Of a stretch of DNA of 64,000 bases, positions 33,639 through 41,347 are shown piece by piece (position 1 is the stretch's first letter; each line of letters starts with the position of its first letter). The stretch is taken from positions 434,001 through 498,000 of the forward strand of contig NZ_JBBNAD010000004.1 of NCBI RefSeq assembly GCF_037996765.1, in the 5' to 3' direction. The notes beneath the pieces were generated by a model, which was given only the letters and a program-made list of their open reading frames with translations, made no database searches and had not been told where the DNA came from. Position numbers and translations under genes: made by a program. The stretch is from Bdellovibrio sp. GT3 (GTDB taxonomy: Bacteria; Bdellovibrionota; Bdellovibrionia; Bdellovibrionales; Bdellovibrionaceae).

Positions 33639-34448
33639 TTAAACCGAAACTCTGACTGCAATGGAGGCAGTGTAACCTCCGGTTGACGAGTTTGCTGAGA
33701 CTGTCAGCATTTCTGTCGATGTGCCGTCACTGAAAATTCCGTCTGCGGAATTATCCATCATTCCTGAAGTGCCCTTGTAGCCGTAGGTTGTTTGGGCGGC
33801 GACAGTGCGATTGACACTCATCGGGAATGCAAATTGGGCGATCTTTATAGGGGAGGCATCGTCCAGGCCCGCGTAAACTTCGGCATGAATGTGAATCGCT
33901 CGCCCCGTGTACCAACCGGGATAGATTGTTGTGAAAGTGACTTCACCGTTGGAATCTGTTTGTTGAATTCCGCGGAAGTAAGTCTCGGAGCTGGAGTGTG
34001 AGCCACCGTTGTTAGAGGCCGTGTAGGCTGAGTAAACTCCTGCAGGGGTGCAGTGCCAGATATAGATGTAGTAGTTTGGCAACGTCGCGCAACTGTTGCG
34101 CACATTTTGAAGAGAAATATTCAAAGTTAACGGAACTCCACTGAAGCTTTCGCCGATATCGCGACGAATGATGGGCGAGCCTGTGTAGACTTTGTCCAAT
34201 CGGGTCGACGTGCCGTCACCGGCCGTGTTTGATCCGTCGGCAGGGAAGGGACCGTTTGTTTCATTGGCACTCTCCACACAGCTTCCACCCGTGGAACCAC
34301 TGGAATCATCACTATCACTGGAAGTTGTTAAGGGGGAAAATCCCGTCTGATTGCATCCTGCCAGCATCACAGTTGCGCCAGCGCCCAGAAGGGCGGCAAG
34401 AAGTTGACGTCTTTGCATTCCATTGAACTTCGGTGCTTGGTCGCACAT
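33639..34448 (-). CDS. Tat-exported intradiol-dioxygenase-like lipoprotein
   Basis: A 269-residue protein from ATG 34448 (GGAGG seven bases upstream). The signal is QRRQLLAALLGAGATVMLAGC, with twin arginines and lipobox LAGC. A Ser/Asp/Gly linker follows. The catalytic part has YIYIWHCTPAGVYSAY (first Tyr/Trp-His), and GWYTGRAIHIHAEV with Tyr and two His, the non-haem Fe(III) ligands of intradiol ring-cleavage dioxygenases. It would cleave catechol-type aromatics outside the cytoplasm, or act as a protein hydroxylase-like relative; substrate unknown. Export of such an enzyme is unusual but lipoprotein forms are known. Confidence 0.8.
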   Translation of the reverse strand: MCDQAPKFNGMQRRQLLAALLGAGATVMLAGCNQTGFSPLTTSSDSDDSSGSTGGSCVESANETNGPFPADGSNTAGDGTSTRLDKVYTGSPIIRRDIGESFSGVPLTLNISLQNVRNSCATLPNYYIYIWHCTPAGVYSAYTASNNGGSHSSSETYFRGIQQTDSNGEVTFTTIYPGWYTGRAIHIHAEVYAGLDDASPIKIAQFAFPMSVNRTVAAQTTYGYKGTSGMMDNSADGIFSDGTSTEMLTVSANSSTGGYTASIAVRVSV

Positions 34449-34518
34449 GGGTACCTCCGTACATTTATAAATGTAGAAGGCAACTATTGAAGGATCATGG
34501 AGTCGTATCAAAATGAAA

Positions 34519-34545
34519 AGAAAGCCCGGACATTTTGCCGGGCTT
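34519..34545 (-). terminator. Terminator for the DUF3943 gene
   Basis: AAGCCCGG and CCGGGCTT form a perfect stem, with the T-run on the minus strand. It separates the DUF3943 gene from the dioxygenase gene. Confidence 0.8.
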
Positions 34546-34574
34546 AACGTCATAAATGAATTGAGGATAGGAGA

Positions 34575-35702
34575 CTAGAAGCGGAATTGCATTTCCACGC
34601 CCCAGATATTTCCACGTTCGATGCCCGCCGTTGTGGCAGGAGCCTTGCGAACCGTCATTTGCGCGCGTGCTTCCTGAATCACTTCGGAGCCCACGAGTTT
34701 GTTGATGTGTTCTGCAGCGACACCCATTGGATTCATCACGATCATCGCGAATGAACCAAGTCTTTCAGAGCCCAGAAGTTTTCCGTCGTTGGCTTTAATC
34801 TTTTGTTCTGCGCGATAGAAAAGTTCACCCAGGATAGATCCCACGATGGGTGTGGCGAACAAGTCCTGGATTGATGGTTGTTCAGCAAACGCCTCAACAC
34901 CGAATTCCCAGAAGAATGTCGACATCAATACAGAATAACCGAAAGACTCCATCGCACTTAGGCCTTCATTACGAGCCACCTGATAGTATGCAGCGCCAGA
35001 GTACGGGTGACCAATGTAGTTGATCATCCAGTCGTCTTTATCCATATGCGGGCCGGCTTTGATATTCTCTTTCCAGTTTTTACCCAGATTCTTCATCTCG
35101 GATTTGTCCCAGTTGGTGAAACTTTCAGGCATCATGTACAGGATCCCAGCCACGCCCAGGGCGGCCAAGGCCACGTTGCGGGTGGCGGTCACAATATTTT
35201 TTTCTGTAGAAGTGTACTTCTTAATATTGATTTCTTTTTTCCATTGAACTTCACTTGATTCACTCAGGACAGTGACTGTAGCGATGGGCTTTTGATTGTC
35301 GACAACACACAAACCTTTAACGTCGTTCAAGGCTTTGAGTGTTTTGTTATTTTGTAGTTCTGACTGAATAGCCAGGCAGGCTTCCTGATCGCGAGTATCA
35401 ATCGAAATGACCTGTCCTTTAAGCATCATTCGTTTTTGGTCGCCGGCTTCTTTTTCACGAGCCAGGCGTTCAATGTCGGCCTTCGTATAAAAAGGACCTT
35501 TGTTATTAATAAGGTCTGCCACCGCATCTTTAGGTTGATTGCCGTGGTTTAGATAGTCCATAGCGCTTTTATTCCAGTCGATGGGAGCAGCTGCATTCGT
35601 CTTTGTCTTAACATTAGTCAATGGCGCAAAATTGCTGGCGACAGCGGCGTTGACCTGAAGGGCTGCGACTCCAAATGTAATATAGCGAAGGATCGTCTTC
35701 AT
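34575..35702 (-). CDS. DUF3943 exported protein
   Basis: A 375-residue protein. I start at ATG 35702, with AAGGAGTG seven bases upstream. There is a signal peptide (residues about 1-22, GVAALQVNAAVA). The body has the DUF3943 core: MINYIGHPYSGAAYYQVARN and EQPSIQDLFATPIVGSILGE, characteristic of the family, usually found as an outer-membrane-associated protein. The function is unknown. It diverges from the UbiB-like gene. Confidence 0.8.
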   Translation of the reverse strand: MKTILRYITFGVAALQVNAAVASNFAPLTNVKTKTNAAAPIDWNKSAMDYLNHGNQPKDAVADLINNKGPFYTKADIERLAREKEAGDQKRMMLKGQVISIDTRDQEACLAIQSELQNNKTLKALNDVKGLCVVDNQKPIATVTVLSESSEVQWKKEINIKKYTSTEKNIVTATRNVALAALGVAGILYMMPESFTNWDKSEMKNLGKNWKENIKAGPHMDKDDWMINYIGHPYSGAAYYQVARNEGLSAMESFGYSVLMSTFFWEFGVEAFAEQPSIQDLFATPIVGSILGELFYRAEQKIKANDGKLLGSERLGSFAMIVMNPMGVAAEHINKLVGSEVIQEARAQMTVRKAPATTAGIERGNIWGVEMQFRF

Positions 35703-35932
35703 TTCTGGCACTCCTTAAATAACAAAATTACTGATACTTGTTCGGATGCAAGACTGTGGCCTAAGGGGGCCTTAATTCATTTAAATGGCTCTGGGCGTGA
35801 CAATTGTGGGCTCTCGTCCAAGAGCTGTACACCTTATGTGCAGGCTGAATTCTTCTGGAGCGGGTGTGGAATATGCACCATGCGAACGAGATTGTTCCTA
35901 GGTTTTCGTATTTGAATGTGCAGGACAAACAG

Positions 35933-38002
35933 ATGAGTGGTTTATTAAAGCTATTTATATTTTCATTGGTTGGCTTTTTTGGGGTCGTGGCTTTGGCCAT
36001 TCCCAAAGATGTTGGTCTTTATTTGTCCTATGAGCAGCGCTTGGCAACTACTTATGCCTTGATGGCTTCCGGCTTGGAGCCTGTCCAGCAGGAAATTCTT
36101 TTGGATCGCGGAATCAATTACTTCAGGTTAGCGGCAGAAATGCCGGTTGAAACTATCGAAGTTAAAAGCTTTAAGGATTTTTTGAAGGCATTCAGAGGTG
36201 AGTGGCCCAACACGCAAAGTACAAGCTTGGATTTGGAAATTCTGGAGAAGGCGTCACCGCGTGCCTTCCGTATATTTAAGTCTGCCAGTGCCCGCGTGCA
36301 AAAACAAATCGATGAATATATAGAGTGGCAAGAACAGAAATTAAAAACAATGGGCTCTGAAGCAAAGGGTTCAAAGATTCCCATGCTGAATCCTGAGATT
36401 TTGGCGCAAGCGGCGCTGCTAATGCAGTCAGAGGCAGGACAAAAACACGGGAAAAAATTATTTCTTCAACACAGTGATCAGTTCTTTCAGGAACAGTTGA
36501 AGGAGTTTGATCGTATCGGTGAAAAGGTAGCGACTTCTGGGCTGGCACAAACAGATGACCGCATCACCAAACTTGTGATGGAAACAATCCTTTCCGAATA
36601 CTTCGCGCGACTTTCATTGGCTTCCAAAAAATTGATTGTGTCTTCATTTTTGGGCGGCGACCTTCAGATGGGCGATATGCAAAAGTTTGAGGTGATGGTG
36701 CAAAACTCCGGGCCTCAATTGCAAAAGCTTTTGCAGGTTGTGGCTCGTCAGGGTGGTCTTGATCCTGCGATGTTGCAGATTTTCAAACGACTTGAGGATG
36801 CAGTTCGCTCGGTGCCATATCATCAGGTCGAACAGATTCTTAAGAATGAAAACAAGAATTACGACTTCACGTACTTCGAACGAAAACCACTGGGTGTCGG
36901 CACGATGGCGCAGGTTCATCGCGCAAAAATCCAGGTGAATGGTCAGCGTCGGGATGTCGTGGTTCGCTTTATCAAGCCGGAAATTGAAACTCGTGTGCAC
37001 GAGGACGCGCGCATTCTGGCCGAAGTGGCGGCTATTTTGGATACCAATATCGAGTATTTGAAATCGGGAATGCCCAAGATGGGGCCGTTGGTTTCAGATA
37101 TCACGGCGACCGTTACTGCGGAGCTAAGTCAGGATGATACAGTGGCACGTCAGTCGTTGGCGGCTAAGCGATACAATCAGGAAGTTTTCATGAAGACGGC
37201 TGGTTATAAAAACACCGTTCAGTTTCATGTTCCGGAAATTTACTCGCCGAAATTGAGTAAGTCTAAATTTATGGTGCAGGAAATGGTGTTTGGCCGAAAA
37301 CTCGACAAGGAAGCCAAAGACTGGCAGCAGGTCGCGCCTAAATTAAGAGCTGGAATTGTTGAGACCCTGGTTCAAGTATGGGGACAGGAAGCTTTGTTTG
37401 GCAGTGGATTCTATCACTCGGACTTGCATCAAGGTAACTTCCTGGTTCGTTTTGGTGATGACAAAATCAGAGTGAATCTTTTGGATTTTGGTATGGGTGG
37501 CCAAATCTCCCCAGAGATGCAGCAGAATATTCTGCTGTTGGAATCAGCATTGTCGATCCACGATTCCGATTTGATTGGCCGCGCACTGTGGGAAATCAGC
37601 AACAAGGCCGGCAACTCGGTGAGTGAGTCTCAGTTTAAAATGCTGGTTCGGGCTAAAGTTAGAAAAGGCTTTAAGACTGCAGATGATGTGTCGACGGAAG
37701 AATGGACTAAATGGGCCATGAACCACGGTTTGCGCTTGCCTTACGACTTTATCAACATAAACCGAGGTATTACCATTTTGAAGAAGCTATTGCAGGATAG
37801 TGGTAGCACCGAGGATTTGCGTTCCATCATGTCCAAAGTAGCACTGAAGCATCCTAAGAAAGTCATCAACACATTGGTTGGGAAAAATCTGCTTTCTCCA
37901 GTGGAATTGGTCAAAGCCGGTGTGAGCACTTTGATAAACCCACCATTGCCGCCAGTCACCAAGCCCGCTGCCATTATCTCGTGCCAGTCCGTGTTCAACT
38001 AG
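35933..38002 (+). CDS. Exported UbiB/AarF (ABC1)-family kinase-like protein
   Basis: A 689-residue protein. ATG 35933 starts an N-terminal hydrophobic segment, KLFIFSLVGFFGVVALAIPK, that looks like a signal peptide or anchor. The ABC1 kinase domain occupies roughly residues 315-530: ATP-loop-like PLGVGTMAQVHRAK, a conserved Lys in VVVRFIKPEI, catalytic YHSDLHQGNFLV, and metal-binding LLDFGMGG. Classic UbiB proteins are cytoplasmic or membrane-anchored with the kinase inside; here a cleavable-looking signal would place the domain outside. The C-terminus is AAIISCQSVFN, the same ending as the 150-residue repeat protein. The 300-residue N-terminal part is helical and not recognised. Confidence 0.8.
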   Translation: MSGLLKLFIFSLVGFFGVVALAIPKDVGLYLSYEQRLATTYALMASGLEPVQQEILLDRGINYFRLAAEMPVETIEVKSFKDFLKAFRGEWPNTQSTSLDLEILEKASPRAFRIFKSASARVQKQIDEYIEWQEQKLKTMGSEAKGSKIPMLNPEILAQAALLMQSEAGQKHGKKLFLQHSDQFFQEQLKEFDRIGEKVATSGLAQTDDRITKLVMETILSEYFARLSLASKKLIVSSFLGGDLQMGDMQKFEVMVQNSGPQLQKLLQVVARQGGLDPAMLQIFKRLEDAVRSVPYHQVEQILKNENKNYDFTYFERKPLGVGTMAQVHRAKIQVNGQRRDVVVRFIKPEIETRVHEDARILAEVAAILDTNIEYLKSGMPKMGPLVSDITATVTAELSQDDTVARQSLAAKRYNQEVFMKTAGYKNTVQFHVPEIYSPKLSKSKFMVQEMVFGRKLDKEAKDWQQVAPKLRAGIVETLVQVWGQEALFGSGFYHSDLHQGNFLVRFGDDKIRVNLLDFGMGGQISPEMQQNILLLESALSIHDSDLIGRALWEISNKAGNSVSESQFKMLVRAKVRKGFKTADDVSTEEWTKWAMNHGLRLPYDFININRGITILKKLLQDSGSTEDLRSIMSKVALKHPKKVINTLVGKNLLSPVELVKAGVSTLINPPLPPVTKPAAIISCQSVFN

Positions 38003-38033
38003 AAGCGTCGATTTAGGAAATCAGGGGCTGGAC

Positions 38034-38062
38034 TTGACAGTTTAGGGGGCGGGGAGTGTACT
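38034..38062 (+). promoter_or_regulatory. Candidate promoter of glnS
   Basis: A perfect -35 TTGACA (38034-38039) and a -10 TGTACT (38057-38062) are 17 bases apart. The start ATG lies at 38072, so transcription would begin within a few bases of it and the leader would be very short; no ribosome site is well placed. Confidence 0.4.
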
Positions 38063-38071
38063 AAATGGATC

Positions 38072-39784
38072 ATGAATAAGCCCAATAATTCCAATAATAA
38101 AGCCGCTCCCAAGTCCAACGAAAAAGCTCCCGCTGAAGGCGCGAATTTTTTGAAGCAAATCATCGAAAAGGATCTTGAATCCGGCAAAGTGAAAGAAGTG
38201 GTTACACGCTTTCCACCAGAACCGAATGGTTATCTTCACTTGGGTCACGCAAAATCAATTTGTTTGAACTTCGGTTTAGCGCAGGAATACGGCGGTCGTT
38301 GCCATTTGCGTTTTGACGACACCAATCCAGAGACAGAAGACACTGAATACGTTGAATCCATCATGAATGATGTGAAGTGGTTGGGTTTTGATTGGGGCAA
38401 ACACCTTTATTATGCTTCTGATTATTTCGAAGAGATTTACCAATGGGCTGAGCAGTTGATCAAAGATAACAAGGCCTATGTTGATTCTCAGAATGAAGAA
38501 GAAGTGCGCGTTAACCGTGGTGACTTCACTCGTCCGGGAAAAAACTCTCCCTTCCGTGAGCGCACTGTTGAGGAAAATCTTGATTTGTTCCGCCGCATGC
38601 GTGCAGGCGAGTTCGCGGAAGGTCAACACATCCTTCGTGCCAAAATCGACATGGCTTCGCCGAATATGAATATGCGTGATCCACTGCTGTATCGCATTCG
38701 TAAAGCGCACCATCACAGAACTGGCGACAAGTGGTGCATTTATCCAATGTACGACTATGCCCATCCGCTTTCTGATGCGAAAGAGATGATCACACATTCA
38801 ATTTGTACCTTGGAATTCCAGGATCACAGACCATTCTATGATTGGTGTGTGGAAAACGTGAATGTTCCAGGCGAACCGCACCAATACGAATTTGCGCGCA
38901 TGAACATGACTTACTTTGTGATGAGTAAGCGCAAGCTTTTGCAATTGGTCAAAGAAGGCTTGGTAATGGGTTGGGATGATCCTCGTATGCCGACTCTGTC
39001 AGGTGTTCGTCGTCGTGGTTACACGCCGGAGTCTTTGCAACGATTTGCAAAACGCATTGGTGTCTCTAAAGCGGAAAGTTTGATCGAATACGATACTTTG
39101 GAAGCTTGTGTGCGCGACCATCTGGATGAGGTCTCTCATCGTGCAATGGCAGTTCTTGATCCTATCAAAGTTGTGATCACGAATCTTGAAGACGGGCATA
39201 AAGAAACTATTCTGTCTTCCGTTCATCCGAAGAACGCGGACCTTGGCAAGCGTGAGCTGTCTTTCACTAAAGAAGTTTACATTGATGGTTCTGACTTCAT
39301 GGAAAATCCTCCAGAGGATTTCTTCCGTCTGGGGCCAGGCCGTGAAGTGCGTCTGCGCAATGCCTATGTTATTAAATGCAACGAAGTGATCAAGGATGCA
39401 TCCGGCAAAGTAAAAGAACTTCACTGCGAATACTACAAAGAGACTTTGGGCGGCAAACCACTGGCTGACGGTCGTAAAGTAAAAGGTATCGTTCACTGGG
39501 TATCTGCCTCAGATTGCATCGATGCGGAAGTACGCATGTACGGTCGCTTGTTTAAAACCGCTCATCCAGAGGACGTGGCAGAAGGTCAGGATTTCAAGAT
39601 CAACCTGAACCCTGAATCCTTGAAGGTGATTAAGAACGCGAAGCTTGAGCCAAGCCTGGCTAAAGCTTCCTTGGAAAATCGTTACCAATTCGAGCGCGTG
39701 GGTTATTTCTGCTTGGATAACAAAGACTCCAAGCCGGGCAACCTGGTCTTCAATATGGTAGTGGATCTGGCAAGCTCCCACTAA
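38072..39784 (+). CDS. glnS: Glutaminyl-tRNA synthetase
   Basis: A 570-residue class I aminoacyl-tRNA synthetase. The HIGH-type motif is PPEPNGYLHLGHAKS, the KMSKS-type motif is VMSKRKLL, and RFDDTNPETE and DPRMPTLSGVRRRG are GlnRS signatures. Length matches bacterial GlnRS. The first 25 residues are a Lys/Asn-rich extension. It charges tRNA-Gln with glutamine directly, so this organism need not rely on GatCAB for Gln-tRNA. A terminator follows. Confidence 0.95.
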   Translation: MNKPNNSNNKAAPKSNEKAPAEGANFLKQIIEKDLESGKVKEVVTRFPPEPNGYLHLGHAKSICLNFGLAQEYGGRCHLRFDDTNPETEDTEYVESIMNDVKWLGFDWGKHLYYASDYFEEIYQWAEQLIKDNKAYVDSQNEEEVRVNRGDFTRPGKNSPFRERTVEENLDLFRRMRAGEFAEGQHILRAKIDMASPNMNMRDPLLYRIRKAHHHRTGDKWCIYPMYDYAHPLSDAKEMITHSICTLEFQDHRPFYDWCVENVNVPGEPHQYEFARMNMTYFVMSKRKLLQLVKEGLVMGWDDPRMPTLSGVRRRGYTPESLQRFAKRIGVSKAESLIEYDTLEACVRDHLDEVSHRAMAVLDPIKVVITNLEDGHKETILSSVHPKNADLGKRELSFTKEVYIDGSDFMENPPEDFFRLGPGREVRLRNAYVIKCNEVIKDASGKVKELHCEYYKETLGGKPLADGRKVKGIVHWVSASDCIDAEVRMYGRLFKTAHPEDVAEGQDFKINLNPESLKVIKNAKLEPSLAKASLENRYQFERVGYFCLDNKDSKPGNLVFNMVVDLASSH

Positions 39785-39811
39785 AAGGTAACAGTTCCCT
39801 TTTTGGAAAAG

Positions 39812-39841
39812 AAAAAGCCCGGTTCATCACCGGGCTTTTTT
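39812..39841. terminator. Bidirectional terminator
   Basis: AAAAAGCCCGG and CCGGGCTTTTT form a perfect stem with A-run and T-run. It serves glnS on plus and the lipoprotein gene on minus. Confidence 0.9.
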
Positions 39842-39885
39842 ATTGGGGTAATTCGGTTAAAAGTTAATATTCCCTCTTTCTAATC

Positions 39886-41154
39886 CTATTTAATAAATCT
39901 TAAGTACAAGTCGTAAACCAATCCGTAACTGTTATCTTTCATGACCACCACTGATTTGTAGCGAACCATGTTCCCGTGTTGGTCGACCTCTTTGTAACGG
40001 CGGTCGTATTTCAAGTCGATCGCGATCACGCCTTTTTCATCCAGAGAGTGCAGCTCAGAAGCCTGTGCGACACCGTCCAGATTGTCGTCCTTCCACAGTT
40101 TCAGTGCGCCGAATACAGAGTCTGCGCCAGTGATAATGCGGTCTTTGTCTTCATCATGTTTCGCAAGGGCGTGGAAGCCTTGTTTTGCGAATTTCTTATC
40201 AGGACCCAGAGTCGCATCGCCGAACAACTCGTTGATACCCAGAACTTGACCCTGACCGTTTGGAAGAACCAGGAAGTAGTTCTCAGTGTCAGCGGAAGCA
40301 AACCATGCTGTTCTGACTGGTTTGTGATTGTTCAATGCACCCAGAAGGTCAAACATCACACCGTGCTCCGGCGCAGTCAGGGCAATTGGTTTTGGTGACT
40401 GCGTATTCAATTGCAAAAGCAACGGGTCGATCACATCAGCATCTTCACAGGCAGAGTCACCTTCAAAGCCGACAAGTACGTTGGCAATCTGTGGTTTGCC
40501 TTGCAACTTGCCATCTTTTCCGATGCGGAATGCAGAGTTCACATCAATAAAGCCTGCGACGGTATCTAGGATTGGTGCCACAGCTTTGGCTGCGCTATCC
40601 ATTGAATACTTATATGGAGATTGAGCTTTGCTTCCATTCCAAAAGACCACCGCATAAACACCTTCAGTAAGAGGCGAATTTACCGGGAATTCGATATTCT
40701 TCGAAAGTGCCAGTTGCTCTTTGAAACGTTTGGAGTCAGCTTCGCTATCCCAAACCTGGATGGCAGTCGCTTGTGCTGCCAAGGAACCCATGCTTGACTT
40801 GTATAAGACGGCAACGATCTTGGAGGCTCCCGCAAGAGTCGTCATTTTTTCGGAATTTATTTTAGGTCCGCACACAGCGTTTGGTGTCACGCTGATCATG
40901 CTGGAGGATGAAGAGTCAGGAGTACTGCTGTCTTCGCCATCGTCTGGGCTTGAAGAATCAGGGATGCTGCCTTCATTCGGAGCCGGGAAGTCGGAGATGC
41001 CATTGTCAAAGACATTGGAATTGTCCAGAGCGGATTGCTTGGCTCTAGGATCAATACTAAATGCTGCTTTGGAACAGTTTTGAAATGAGACGATTGTTAC
41101 TGCCGAACCAAGCAAGATCGAAAGCTTAGCCAGGTTCCCACGAAGATTTCTCAT
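39886..41154 (-). CDS. Lipoprotein with EF-hand-like calcium sites
   Basis: A 422-residue protein. Two consecutive ATGs follow GGGGGGAGGA; I use the second (41154), which has the better spacing. A hydrophobic signal ends in VSFQNCSK, a lipobox variant (FQNC) that I regard as likely lipidated. A Ser/Asp/Pro linker precedes the folded part. Near the C-terminus, DEDKDRIITGADSVFGALKL and KDDNLDGVAQASEL are two acidic loops spaced as in hemolysin-type EF-hands, often associated with secreted surface proteins. The function is unknown. Confidence 0.75.
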   Translation of the reverse strand: MRNLRGNLAKLSILLGSAVTIVSFQNCSKAAFSIDPRAKQSALDNSNVFDNGISDFPAPNEGSIPDSSSPDDGEDSSTPDSSSSSMISVTPNAVCGPKINSEKMTTLAGASKIVAVLYKSSMGSLAAQATAIQVWDSEADSKRFKEQLALSKNIEFPVNSPLTEGVYAVVFWNGSKAQSPYKYSMDSAAKAVAPILDTVAGFIDVNSAFRIGKDGKLQGKPQIANVLVGFEGDSACEDADVIDPLLLQLNTQSPKPIALTAPEHGVMFDLLGALNNHKPVRTAWFASADTENYFLVLPNGQGQVLGINELFGDATLGPDKKFAKQGFHALAKHDEDKDRIITGADSVFGALKLWKDDNLDGVAQASELHSLDEKGVIAIDLKYDRRYKEVDQHGNMVRYKSVVVMKDNSYGLVYDLYLRFIK

Positions 41155-41347
41155 CATTCCTCCCCCCAGAGTCATAAGAGACAAATGTTAGCGTTGCAAA
41201 CTTGGGCCCACCTCGAATTGACTCCAGATCAAAAGGACCGCGTACTGACTTTCCTTGGGAGGGCAGATTGTCTACCAAAAAATAGACAGTGCCTGATCCC
41301 TGTTCGGTTTTGTTTGGACAGTTAAAAGGGGAGCAGTGAAGTGGGGA

